NCBI GenBank assembly: GCA_002733495.1
Contig: NVVV01000028.1
Location: 1 to 37,660, forward strand
DNA length: 37,660 nt
Source of the DNA: Robiginitomaculum sp.
Lineage (GTDB): Bacteria; Pseudomonadota; Alphaproteobacteria; Caulobacterales; Maricaulaceae
Reading direction: 5' to 3'
The number at the start of each line of letters is the position of its first letter. The stretch's first letter is position 1. Below are positions 16,476-24,905 of the stretch, in pieces. A program made the translations under genes and the position numbers. Under the pieces are notes generated by a model that did no database searches, had not been told where the DNA came from, and saw nothing but the letters and a program-made list of their open reading frames with translations.

Positions 16476-16549
16476 ACTGGCCCTACTTTGTCCTTGCCAT
16501 TTTTACGCAAAAATGATCCCCTCCTGCAATCTCACAGGGTAGTGTTGTT

Positions 16550-17662
16550 ATGAAAAGTCTGTTTGCGTTGCTGGGTCTGGGGCTTCTTGGATGTCTGGCT
16601 TATCTTTTTTTCTGGCCTGTGCCGATCAATCCTGTGGCGTGGCAGGCCCCCACACCTCCTGATTATACCGGACAGTGGGAAGCCAATACGCGCCTGGCCA
16701 AGCTAGATAATATTCCCCTTGATGAACATGCCGGGCCCGAAGATATAACCGCCAGTATCATTGACGGTCGTTTGACCATTTTTACGGCTTTGCATGATGG
16801 TTCCATCATGCGTGTTGACCCCATAAGCGGTGAAATTACGGCCTTTGCCAATACTGGCGGACGCCCTCTGGGTCTTGAATTTGATGCCGCAGGCAACCTG
16901 ATCGCCGCCGATGCGTATCGCGGCCTGATCTCTATCTCACCAGACGGAACGGTGACACTGCTCACGGACAAGACAGATGATGGCAGCCCCATTCGTTTTG
17001 CCGATGATCTGGATATTGCCAGCGATGGACGCATTTTCTTCTCGGATGCCAGCACTCATTTTGGCGCCAAGGATTCTGGCGGCACCCTGCAAGGCAGTTT
17101 ACTGGCCCTTATGGAACACAGCAATGATGGTCGCATCCTAGTTTATGACCCAAAAGATAAAACCACCAGAGTTTTAATTGACGGCTTTACCTTTCCCAAT
17201 GGCATTGCCATGTGCCCCCAGGACCGTTGTATATTATTTGTAGAGACAGGGACCTATTCCGTTAAGCGAATATGGCTGCAAGGCAAAAATGCCGGCCTGG
17301 TTGAAACCGTGCTGGATAATCTGCCCGGTTTTCCAGATAATCTGAACCGGGCACCCGATGGCTCTTTCTGGTTGGGGCTGACCAGCCCCCGCTCTGCGCC
17401 GCTAGACAAACTGTCAGCAAAGCCCTTTGTCCGCAAAATTATCCAGCGCCTGCCTGCGGCCATGCATCCCAAGGCAGAAAACTATGGCTTTGTCCTGAAT
17501 TTTAGCCTCGATGGCCACGTCCTGAATGTTTTACAAGATCCAAAGGGCACCTACCCTTTGACCACAGGCGCGTTCGAGCCAGACGATGGGTGGCTGTACA
17601 TCAGCTCGTTAAATGCGACGCGTATAGGGCGCCTGCCCTGGCCCAAAACAGAGCGGCCCTAG
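16550..17662 (+). CDS. SMP-30/strictosidine-synthase-like beta-propeller protein, membrane anchored
   Basis: This 370-aa protein has an N-terminal membrane helix (about 3-22) followed by a six-bladed beta-propeller. Blade motifs include GRPLGLEFDAAGNLIAADAY, RFADDLDIASDGRIFFSDAS and FPNGIAM, the pattern seen in SMP-30/gluconolactonases and strictosidine-synthase-like (APMAP) hydrolases. The acidic residues and Asn typical of metal binding (FPNGIA, FPDNLNRAPDG) are present. The substrate is unknown. It starts 74 nt after the DsbA-like gene. The ribosome binding site is weak (AGGGTAG about ten bases upstream). Confidence 0.8.
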   Translation: MKSLFALLGLGLLGCLAYLFFWPVPINPVAWQAPTPPDYTGQWEANTRLAKLDNIPLDEHAGPEDITASIIDGRLTIFTALHDGSIMRVDPISGEITAFANTGGRPLGLEFDAAGNLIAADAYRGLISISPDGTVTLLTDKTDDGSPIRFADDLDIASDGRIFFSDASTHFGAKDSGGTLQGSLLALMEHSNDGRILVYDPKDKTTRVLIDGFTFPNGIAMCPQDRCILFVETGTYSVKRIWLQGKNAGLVETVLDNLPGFPDNLNRAPDGSFWLGLTSPRSAPLDKLSAKPFVRKIIQRLPAAMHPKAENYGFVLNFSLDGHVLNVLQDPKGTYPLTTGAFEPDDGWLYISSLNATRIGRLPWPKTERP

Positions 17663-17677
17663 GCCTTGCCCTAGGGC
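17656..17677. terminator. Hairpin containing both stop codons of a convergent pair
   Basis: GCCCTAG (17656-17662) and CTAGGGC (17671-17677) form a 7-bp stem with an eight-base loop. The left TAG is the stop of the beta-propeller gene; the right one, read on the minus strand, is the stop of the ABC-F gene. There is no T-run, so terminator function is uncertain. Confidence 0.45.
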
Positions 17678-19545
17678 AGATTACGGGCGCGCTCATAGTC
17701 TTCCTGCGCCTGCAGCCACAGATCTTCTATTTCTTCAATGCGTTTCATGGTTCGGGTGCGTTTGATGTTAAAGGCCGTGGCCTGTTCCGGGGCACGCTCA
17801 TATAGCTCAGGCTTAGCCAGCGCCTGATCAATCTGCTCCACACCGGCGCGAAGGCGCTCTATTTCCACCTCAAGGCGGGCAATATTGCGCTTCATGGGGG
17901 CCAGCGATTCGCGTCGTTCCGCCTTGGCCTGGCGCTTTACCATACCGGCCTGGACCTTTATTTCAGACGGGGCTTTGCGTTCTTTTTCGCCCATTTGTTT
18001 GCGATAATCATCCATATCGCCGTCATAGGTGCGCACCGTGCCGTCCTGGACAATCCACAAACGGTCAATGCTGCGTTCAATCAAAAAGCGGTCATGACTG
18101 ATCAGCAAGACCGCGCCTTCATAGGCATCCAGCGCATCGGCCAGTGCCGCACGGCTGTCCATATCCAAATGGTTTGTCGGCTCATCCAAAATCAGCAAAT
18201 GCGGGCCATTAAAGGCAATCAGGTTCAGCAACAGGCGCGCCTTTTCGCCGCCCGAAAGGTCACAAACCGGGGTTTCAGCATGTTGCACCCCAAGACCGAA
18301 GCGCGCCAGACGCGACCGCCTTTGGGCCTCTGTCGCCCCCTCCATCAGGGAGCACACGTGAGTATAGGGGGTTTCGGCAGGGTTCAGCACATCTAGCTGG
18401 TGCTGGGCGAAGTAAGCCACCTGCATACGCTTGTGATGCTTCATCCGCCCATTCATGACGTCCAGCTTGCCAGCGATCAGCTTGGCAAAGGTGGATTTAC
18501 CCTGACCATTACGGCCCAAAAGGGCAATACGGTCATCCGGGTCAAAGGCCAGATCAAGCTTGCTTAAAATCGGCTTGCCCTGTTCATAGCCAACACTGGC
18601 ATCTTCAAAGCGGATCATCGGCGGGGCCATGGGGCGCTTTGGCCCCGGCAGATCAAACGGTGCCACAGGGTTTTCCACAATGGTGGCAATGGGGCGCATT
18701 TTTTCAAGGCGTTTAACCCGGCTTTGTGCCTGTTTTGCCTTGGTTGCCGAATAACGGAAGCGGTCGACAAACGCCTGCAAGCGGCGGCGCTCTTCTTCCT
18801 GTTTACCGCGCATAGCCATATCAAGGCGCTGGCGCTCGGCCAATTGCTTTTCAAAGGAATCATAGCCGCCCTCATAGAGGGTGATCTTGCCAGCGTTTAA
18901 GTGCGCAATCTGGTGTACTGACGAGTTCAGCAAGTCCCGGTCGTGCGAGACAATCAGCACCGCGCCTGGAAACCGCTTCAAATGTGTTTCCAGCCAGATG
19001 GCCCCTTCCAGATCGAGATAGTTAGTTGGTTCATCCAGCAATAACAAATCAGGCGCAGCAAACAGCATGGAGGCCAGCGATGCCCGCATTCGCCAGCCAC
19101 CGGAGAAACTGGAACAAGGGTCTTGTTGTTCCTTTGTGGTGAACCCCAGACCATGCAAAATGGCCCCGGCGCGGGCCTCGGCTGAATAGGCCTCTATATC
19201 CGATAACCGTGTTTGAATTTCAGCAATTTTATGGGGGTCAGTTTCGGTTTCTGCTGCCGCCAGTAATTCAGACCGTTCGGTGTCTGCACTCAGCACGAAG
19301 TCCATGATGGTCTGGGGGCCACCGGGTGCCTCCTGGTCCACAGTCCCCATTCTGGCCCCTTTGCGGATGCGTGTCTCGCCAGAGATTGCGTCCATTTCGC
19401 CTTTGATTACCCGCAGCAAGGTTGATTTTCCTGTGCCATTGCGCCCGACCAGCCCCATGCGGGTTCTGGGCAAAAGCGCAAAACTAACATTGTCGATCAA
19501 CAGCCGACCTTCGACCCGGCAAACCAGATTATTGATATGAAGCAT
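17671..19545 (-). CDS. ABC-F family ATPase (YheS/Uup-like)
   Basis: About 624 aa with two ABC ATPase domains and no membrane segments. Domain 1 has GRNGTGKST, the signature SFSGGWRMR and LLLLDEPTNYLD. Domain 2 has GRNGQGKST, LSGGEKARLLL and LLILDEPTNHLD. The linker between them (about 240-310) is charged and helical, as expected for the ABC-F P-site motif, and a C-terminal coiled coil (about 530-620) follows. ABC-F proteins act on the ribosome rather than in transport. Length and linker favour a housekeeping YheS-type factor over an antibiotic-resistance member. ATG 19545 opens directly on the ATPase domain (MLHINNLVCRVEG); the further 36 upstream codons to 19653 look non-coding. Confidence 0.9.
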   Translation of the reverse strand: MLHINNLVCRVEGRLLIDNVSFALLPRTRMGLVGRNGTGKSTLLRVIKGEMDAISGETRIRKGARMGTVDQEAPGGPQTIMDFVLSADTERSELLAAAETETDPHKIAEIQTRLSDIEAYSAEARAGAILHGLGFTTKEQQDPCSSFSGGWRMRASLASMLFAAPDLLLLDEPTNYLDLEGAIWLETHLKRFPGAVLIVSHDRDLLNSSVHQIAHLNAGKITLYEGGYDSFEKQLAERQRLDMAMRGKQEEERRRLQAFVDRFRYSATKAKQAQSRVKRLEKMRPIATIVENPVAPFDLPGPKRPMAPPMIRFEDASVGYEQGKPILSKLDLAFDPDDRIALLGRNGQGKSTFAKLIAGKLDVMNGRMKHHKRMQVAYFAQHQLDVLNPAETPYTHVCSLMEGATEAQRRSRLARFGLGVQHAETPVCDLSGGEKARLLLNLIAFNGPHLLILDEPTNHLDMDSRAALADALDAYEGAVLLISHDRFLIERSIDRLWIVQDGTVRTYDGDMDDYRKQMGEKERKAPSEIKVQAGMVKRQAKAERRESLAPMKRNIARLEVEIERLRAGVEQIDQALAKPELYERAPEQATAFNIKRTRTMKRIEEIEDLWLQAQEDYERARNLP

Positions 19546-19633
19546 AACTGTGTTCTCAAGAAAATTTTGCGGATAGTGGGGCTTTGTGCCGGTGAAGAAA
19601 AGACCAAGGCGCAGGTGAGCGCATATAATAGCC

Positions 19634-19662
19634 TTCACAGGAGTTGGGCACACTGCTATAGG
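19634..19662 (+). promoter_or_regulatory. Candidate ndk promoter
   Basis: TTCACA (19634-19639), a 17-nt spacer and TATAGG (19657-19662) lie 41 nt before the ndk ATG. A separate TATAAT at 19624-19629 has no good partner box upstream. Based on sequence match only. Confidence 0.4.
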
Positions 19663-19703
19663 CGCGCCAAATCACGTGTTAAACACAAACAAGGAAACGC
19701 CAC

Positions 19704-20126
19704 ATGGCCCTGCAACGTACATTTTCAATTATCAAACCTGACGCCACCAAACGCAATCTGACCGGCGCCATTAACGCCAAGATCGAAGCCGCTGGCCTGC
19801 ATATAATTGCGCAAAAGCGCATTCGTCTGACACAAGCGCAAGCCGAAGGTTTTTACGGCGTCCACAAAGAGCGTCCTTTCTTTGCTGATCTGGTTGCCTT
19901 TATGATGTCTGGCCCTGTGGTTGTTCAGGCTCTGGAAGGCGAAGACGCCATTGCCACCTACCGCAAAATCATGGGCGCGACTAACCCTGCAGATGCCGAT
20001 GAAGGCACCATTCGCAAGGAATTTGCGCAAAGCATTGAAGCCAATTCCGTACACGGTTCCGATGCACCGGAAACTGCCGCCGAAGAAATCCTTTTCTTCT
20101 TTAGCGACGATGAAATTGTTGGCTAA
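19704..20126 (+). CDS. ndk: Nucleoside diphosphate kinase
   Basis: The 140-aa protein matches the usual family length. It balances NTP and dNTP pools by moving the gamma phosphate through a phosphohistidine. The N-terminal [11 protein letters not shown] and the active-site NSVHGSD with His117 are both present. AAGGAA lies eight bases before the ATG. It is a single-gene unit between a divergent ABC-F gene and a convergent htpX-like gene whose stop codon begins at the very next base. Confidence 0.96.
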   Translation: MALQRTFSIIKPDATKRNLTGAINAKIEAAGLHIIAQKRIRLTQAQAEGFYGVHKERPFFADLVAFMMSGPVVVQALEGEDAIATYRKIMGATNPADADEGTIRKEFAQSIEANSVHGSDAPETAAEEILFFFSDDEIVG

Positions 20127-21152
20127 TCAGGCTTGACCCCAAGGGCCATCCTTATCTGCTGGCGGCGCGGCCTTTACATAACCAGGGTCGCACCCGCCCA
20201 TCATCACCAAAGCCTCGATACGCTTGTCCAGGGATGGGTGTGTTGAGAAAAGACCGCCCAAACCACCAGAGGCGGCAGGGTTCTCAATAAACATTGATTT
20301 GACTTCGCTGGGGACCTTCGCCAGATCAGCATTTGCAGAGATCTTGCGCAGGGCACTGATCATCGCATCAGGATTGCGTGTCAGGTCCACCGCCCCGGCA
20401 TCAGCCAGAAACTCGCGTTTGCGCGATAAAGCAAAACGCACCAGAACCGCCAGCCCCCAGGAAATGCCAATTATGGCGAAGGCGACAAGAATAAGTGCCC
20501 CGGCATTGCCGCCGCCGGAGCGGCGGCTGCGCCCTGCCCGCCCCATATTTGAGTAGAACATGCCCCGAAAAATCATTTGCCCGGCGAATGAAAAAATGCC
20601 TACAAAAATGATCGAGATCACCAGCAAGCGCACATCCCGATTACGGATATGGGTTAGCTCGTGGCCCATGACGGCTTCAATTTCAGGGGCGTCCAGTGTT
20701 TCGATCAAGCCTCGGGTCAATGTCATTGACATCTTGCCTTCGTTCAGCCCGCTGGCATAGGCATTGCGCACTGGAGTCTCGATAATGCGCAATGTGGGCA
20801 TGGTAAGCCCGCGCGAAATACACAAATTTTCTAAAAGATTATAAAGTGCGGGTTCGTCTTTGCGCGTTACCGCACAAGCGCCGGTTGAGGCGTCAATAAT
20901 GTTTTGGTGAAACAGCCAGGCAATACCAAACCAGACAAGCGCCCCAAGAAAGGCAAAAGGCGCAATATTTGGCAGGTTATAAAGTGCTTGTTGCAGGGCA
21001 ATGTCCAGCCGCCCGGTTTCGCCGCCAAGGGCCAGAAACAGGACACTGACCCCATAGAGCAACACCATCAGCAGAAAGGGAAAGCCGGCCAGCAACGCGC
21101 CCGACTTCCAGTTGTTTGACCAGATTTGTGTTCGCAGACCGTAGGCGCCCAT
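20127..21152 (-). CDS. Membrane M48 metalloprotease (HtpX-like)
   Basis: This 341-aa protein has hydrophobic segments near residues 17-38, 55-75, 155-172 and 195-215. Zinc-binding GHELTHIRNRD is at about 144, with the third ligand in REFLADAGAVDLTRNPDAM. It is a HtpX-type protease of the inner membrane, a family that degrades damaged membrane proteins. The ATG follows a GGGGAGGG ribosome binding site. The gene lies 31 nt after lemA, a pairing common in bacteria, so the two probably act together. Its stop abuts the ndk stop with no gap. Confidence 0.88.
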   Translation of the reverse strand: MGAYGLRTQIWSNNWKSGALLAGFPFLLMVLLYGVSVLFLALGGETGRLDIALQQALYNLPNIAPFAFLGALVWFGIAWLFHQNIIDASTGACAVTRKDEPALYNLLENLCISRGLTMPTLRIIETPVRNAYASGLNEGKMSMTLTRGLIETLDAPEIEAVMGHELTHIRNRDVRLLVISIIFVGIFSFAGQMIFRGMFYSNMGRAGRSRRSGGGNAGALILVAFAIIGISWGLAVLVRFALSRKREFLADAGAVDLTRNPDAMISALRKISANADLAKVPSEVKSMFIENPAASGGLGGLFSTHPSLDKRIEALVMMGGCDPGYVKAAPPADKDGPWGQA

Positions 21153-21183
21153 GCGCCCTCCCCCTCGCCTAGAAACTCACCGC

Positions 21184-21738
21184 CTAAAAACTTACCGATG
21201 GCGCTGCGTTGACGGCACTGCGTTCGCTGGCCACCACTTCAAAGAAGTCACGCTTGGAAAAGCCAAACTGATTAGCCAGCATAACCGCAGGAAATTGTTC
21301 CTGTGCCGTATTATATTCCGCCACAGCGTTGTTATAGAAGCGCCGCGCCGCCGCAATTTTGTTTTCCAGATCAGAAAGTTCAGCCTGTAATTGCAGAAAA
21401 TTGGTGTTGGCTTTCAGGTCAGGATAGGCCTCGGAAAGGGCAAACACGCTTTTCAAGGCGCCGGTCAGCATGTTTTCCGCCGCCGCCTGGTCAGTTACAT
21501 TACCGGCGCTCATCGCGGCATTGCGGGCCTTAACCACAGCGTCCAGCGTATCTTTTTCGTGTTTGGCGTAGCCTTTGACGGTCTCGACCAGATTAGGGAT
21601 CAGGTCATAGCGCTGTTTAAGCTGGATATCGATGTCCGACCAGGCCTGATTGCCGGTTTGGCGCAAGGCAACCAAACGGTTATAAATAGAAACAAGAAAA
21701 AATCCGACGACCAGTAGAAAGCCTAGAAAAATGAGCAT
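21184..21738 (-). CDS. lemA: LemA family protein
   Basis: About 184 aa. A single N-terminal membrane helix (MLIFLGFLLVVGFFLV) is followed by a helical bundle with the family motifs SIYNRLVALR, AWSDIDIQLKQRYDLIPNL and YPDLKANTNFLQLQ. LemA proteins are membrane-anchored with unknown biochemical function and often sit next to M48 proteases, as here. ATG 21738 has GGAG seven bases upstream; reading from 21759 would put extra residues before the membrane helix. Confidence 0.92.
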   Translation of the reverse strand: MLIFLGFLLVVGFFLVSIYNRLVALRQTGNQAWSDIDIQLKQRYDLIPNLVETVKGYAKHEKDTLDAVVKARNAAMSAGNVTDQAAAENMLTGALKSVFALSEAYPDLKANTNFLQLQAELSDLENKIAAARRFYNNAVAEYNTAQEQFPAVMLANQFGFSKRDFFEVVASERSAVNAAPSVSF

Positions 21739-21797
21739 GCGAAATCTCCAAAATGCCAAAAGGCAATGCGTATGGCTTTATATAGGTCCTAGTCAGA

Positions 21798-24029
21798 CTA
21801 TTTTCTAGGGTTAAACAAGCCAGAGCGCGGGAAACCACGGGGCGCCATACGGCCAGTCTGTGCGCGTTTTCCAAGCCAGTTCTTCCAGTCTTTGCAGGCA
21901 AAAGAACGCCCGCTGGGGTCTGTCCAGCTAAGGCCGTCATCTTCGGTAAAGGTGGTGGCGTCGGCCAACCCGCCGTCTTTATAATTTTGCAACTTCACCC
22001 CTTTGCCGCGTGCCATTTCATTAACCTCGGACAAGGGGTAACACAGCATTTTACGGTTCTCGCCAATCACGGCCAGATGATCGCCACTCACGCGTTTACA
22101 AATTATGGCTTCGTCGGCACCGCCGACATTAAGCACCTGCTTGCCACCTTTGGTCATGGCAATAATGACATCTTCGCTGACCACAAACCCATGGCCCGTT
22201 GTTGAAGCAACCAGGAGTTTTGCTTTAGGCTGGTGCACAAACATGGCAAATGGCGTGTGGCTTTCATCCATATCAATTATCAAGCGGATCGGATCGCCAT
22301 GTCCACGCCCACCCGGCAGCTTGTCACATGGCAAAGTGTAGGCCTTGCCGTTTGTGGAAAACAGCACCAGCTTATCCGTACTTTGCACTGGCAAGACAAA
22401 GGCGGCAGCATCGTCTTCCTTGAACTTGATATCCGCAACATCAGTGCCATGGCCTTTCAAGGCCCGTATCCAGCCCTTTTCAGACAACACAATGGTCAGC
22501 GGCTCCTTGACCACCATGGCCTCCAAAACTGCGGTGCGGTCTTGCGGTGCTGCCTCAGCAAAGCTGCTGCGACGCGCCCCGCCATCGCTTTTTGGCCCCA
22601 AAAGTGTTTTGGCGTGCTTGATCTCGCCTAAAATGGTCTTCCATTGCGCTTGATCATCGGCCAGAAGGACGTTCAGCTCCGCTTGTTCGATGCGCAAGGC
22701 TTCGTCCTCGCGGCGCAACTCCATCTCTTCGAGCTTGCGTAAAGAGCGCAAACGCATATTCAAAATGGCTTCGGCCTGTGTCTCGCTAAGGGAAAAGGCC
22801 CGGATTAAATCGGCCTTGGGGTGATCTTCCTCACGGATAATACGGATCACGTCATCCAGATTAAGAAAGGCAATGATATAGCCTGATAAAACCTCAAGGC
22901 GGGTGGCAATCTTGCCAAGACGTGCCCGTGTCCGCCGTTGCAGCACTTCGCGCCTGTGATCCAGCCAAGCCTGCAAGGTATCACGCAATGAGAGGACACC
23001 CGGCGTGCCATCAGCCGCCAGAACATTCAAATTAAGCGAAATGCGTACTTCCAGATCGCTGAGCGCAAAGAGGGATTCCATAAAGATTTTCGGATCCACC
23101 GTGCGGCTGCGTGGCTCCAGTATCAGGCGAATGTCCTCGGCGGATTCGTCGCGTACATCCCCCAGAAGCGGCAGCTTTTTGGTTTCAATCAGGGCGGCCA
23201 GCTTCTCGATCAGCTTGGCCTTTTGTACCTGATAGGGAATTTCCGTAACAACAATCTGCCACAGCCCGCGCGGCAGGTCTTCACGTTCCCAGCGCGAGCG
23301 CAGGCGAAAGCCGCCCCGCCCGGTCCTATAAGCCTCTGCCCGGCTGTCTTCAGGTTCAACAATCACCCCGCCCGTGGGAAAATCAGGCCCCGGCACAAAC
23401 TTCATCAGGGTTTCAATACTAGCCCCGGGGTATTTAATCAGATGCGCCGAGGCATCCAGCAATTCCGCCGCATTATGAGGCGGGATGGAAGTCGCCATGC
23501 CCACCGCAATACCGTTCGAGCCATTGGCCAGCAAGTTCGGGTAGCCCGCAGGCAGAACTACAGGTTCATCGTCCTCGCCAGAATATGTGGCCCGAAAATC
23601 AACCGTATCTTCTGCAATGCCTTCCAGCAGCAGGCGCGCCGCAATGGTCAGGCGCGACTCCGTATAGCGCATCGCGGCAGCGCTATCGCCATCGATATTG
23701 CCAAAATTGCCTTGCCCATCGACCAGACGATAACGTTGGGCAAAACCCTGAGCCAGACGCACCAGAGCGTCATATACGGCCTGATCACCATGAGGGTGAA
23801 AGCGGCCAATGACATCGCCAACGACACGCGCGCATTTTTTAAAACCGGATTCCGGATCCAGTTTTAATTCAAGCATGGCAAACAGAATACGCCTGTGAAC
23901 CGGCTTCAAACCGTCACGCACATCAGGCAAAGCGCGTTGGGTTATTGTTGATAAGGAATAGGCCAGATAACGGCTGGACAGCGCGTCATCAATTGGTTCA
24001 TCCAGAATAAGCCCCTCATCAGCGCGCAT
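21798..24029 (-). CDS. parC: DNA topoisomerase IV subunit A
   Basis: This 743-aa type IIA topoisomerase subunit cuts and rejoins DNA to unlink daughter chromosomes with ParE. It has the N-terminal [18 protein letters not shown], catalytic Tyr122 in [10 protein letters not shown] and a breakage-reunion domain to about 480. A short C-terminal beta-pinwheel-like region (about 500-740) lacks an obvious GyrA box, which favours ParC over GyrA. In the quinolone region the residue matching E. coli ParC Ser80 is Gln83 ([10 protein letters not shown]), with the acidic Asp87 kept. It lies between a response regulator gene (85 nt upstream) and lemA (59 nt downstream), all on the same strand. Confidence 0.93.
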   Translation of the reverse strand: MRADEGLILDEPIDDALSSRYLAYSLSTITQRALPDVRDGLKPVHRRILFAMLELKLDPESGFKKCARVVGDVIGRFHPHGDQAVYDALVRLAQGFAQRYRLVDGQGNFGNIDGDSAAAMRYTESRLTIAARLLLEGIAEDTVDFRATYSGEDDEPVVLPAGYPNLLANGSNGIAVGMATSIPPHNAAELLDASAHLIKYPGASIETLMKFVPGPDFPTGGVIVEPEDSRAEAYRTGRGGFRLRSRWEREDLPRGLWQIVVTEIPYQVQKAKLIEKLAALIETKKLPLLGDVRDESAEDIRLILEPRSRTVDPKIFMESLFALSDLEVRISLNLNVLAADGTPGVLSLRDTLQAWLDHRREVLQRRTRARLGKIATRLEVLSGYIIAFLNLDDVIRIIREEDHPKADLIRAFSLSETQAEAILNMRLRSLRKLEEMELRREDEALRIEQAELNVLLADDQAQWKTILGEIKHAKTLLGPKSDGGARRSSFAEAAPQDRTAVLEAMVVKEPLTIVLSEKGWIRALKGHGTDVADIKFKEDDAAAFVLPVQSTDKLVLFSTNGKAYTLPCDKLPGGRGHGDPIRLIIDMDESHTPFAMFVHQPKAKLLVASTTGHGFVVSEDVIIAMTKGGKQVLNVGGADEAIICKRVSGDHLAVIGENRKMLCYPLSEVNEMARGKGVKLQNYKDGGLADATTFTEDDGLSWTDPSGRSFACKDWKNWLGKRAQTGRMAPRGFPRSGLFNPRK

Positions 24030-24114
24030 GACTACCCTCTACCCGAATCAAGTGTTTCGATGAGTATATGCCCGTCTGTACGTGGTGGGGAAAGGTGCTC
24101 TGCGGTAAAGCCGC

Positions 24115-24636
24115 TTACAATTCCCAGACATTGGAATCTGTCTCGGCCGCAGTGACCGGCGTTTGGCGCTCTACAGCTGGCTTGGCGCTAACCGTTGGTG
24201 CCGGTTTTGGTGCCGGTTTTGGCTTGACATAAACCATACGCCCATTGCGGCGCACCATGGGGCGATCATCCGTATGCACAAAAGCCATTTTTTTTAGCAA
24301 TTCGATCGGCACAACAGGCTTTACAAGAAATTGTGTCGCACCTTTTTGCATGGCTTCGGCCAGAATGTCGCGAGAACCAAACCCCGTCACAATAACCACT
24401 GGCGTGGTGGCAATGTGATCATCTTTATGCATGCGAATGCGATCAAGAAAGACGCCGCCATTGGCTTCAGTCATTTTCCAGTCACATAAAATCAGGGATG
24501 GGCGTTCGCGCTCCAAACCCTGACAGGCCTGCTCCACGCCTTCATAGGGAGAGACCGACTGGCACCCCAAATCACGCAAAAGTGCAGCCATGAGTGAGCG
24601 TATACGTTGAGAATCGTCTATAACGGCGACACTCAT
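24115..24636 (-). CDS. Single-domain response regulator (CheY-like) with Pro/Ala-rich tail
   Basis: About 173 aa. The receiver domain (1-115) has the acidic pocket VIDDSQR (Asp7, Asp8), phospho-acceptor Asp52 in LILCDWKM, Thr84 in IVTGFGS and Lys106 in FLVKPV, so it should be phosphorylatable. There is no DNA-binding output domain; instead a tail of about 55 residues with KPKPAPKPAP ends in WEL. Signalling by protein contact is the likely mode. No histidine kinase gene is in the window. The start at ATG 24636 opens on the receiver fold; an in-frame GTG at 24663 is an alternative. It is divergent from nrdJ. Confidence 0.87.
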   Translation of the reverse strand: MSVAVIDDSQRIRSLMAALLRDLGCQSVSPYEGVEQACQGLERERPSLILCDWKMTEANGGVFLDRIRMHKDDHIATTPVVIVTGFGSRDILAEAMQKGATQFLVKPVVPIELLKKMAFVHTDDRPMVRRNGRMVYVKPKPAPKPAPTVSAKPAVERQTPVTAAETDSNVWEL

Positions 24637-24663
24637 ACGCTTTATGACCTGTGATGTTATCAC

Positions 24664-24905
24664 TAAAAAGACCCCGCATTTTTCTTAGCATGAACACTAA
24701 GTCAAGAAAGTTAAAAGATCGCATACAAAGTCATATTTTAAAAAATGTGAAAAATGAACGACTTGCCTGCGACATATTGGGGCTTCACAGCTTATCATAA
24801 AAATTTAAGTTGGCGTTTGGGTCGACTCTGCACAAAGTCGCCGCAGAGGTTTGGGTGCATGACATTTCTCCGCATGACCAGCCTCTGGATCAGGGGAGCG
24901 TTAGT
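24664..24905. other. Leader between response regulator and nrdJ
   Basis: This 242-nt AT-rich divergent region has no gene. I looked for a cobalamin riboswitch and for NrdR boxes ahead of nrdJ and saw neither by eye. A 6-bp hairpin CTCTGC/GCAGAG (24826-24831, 24843-24848) lies about 60 nt before the nrdJ start. No convincing promoter was found. Confidence 0.5.

Noticed and set aside
19546-19653. N-terminal extension of the ABC-F protein from 19653
   Set aside because: The 36 extra codons do not resemble an ABC-F start, while ATG 19545 opens exactly at the first ATPase domain.
20100-20160. Shared terminator hairpin between ndk and the htpX-like gene
   Set aside because: Only a 4-bp CTTG/CAAG stem is present in the htpX-like coding end; unlike the other two convergent pairs the stops are not in a palindrome.
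23223-23867. 214-codon ORF antisense to parC
   Set aside because: It covers the conserved ParC breakage-reunion domain on the other strand; its composition is typical of a shadow frame.
24664-24905. Cobalamin riboswitch or NrdR boxes upstream of nrdJ
   Set aside because: No B12-box-like conserved core and no paired NrdR palindromes could be seen; a covariance-model search would be decisive.
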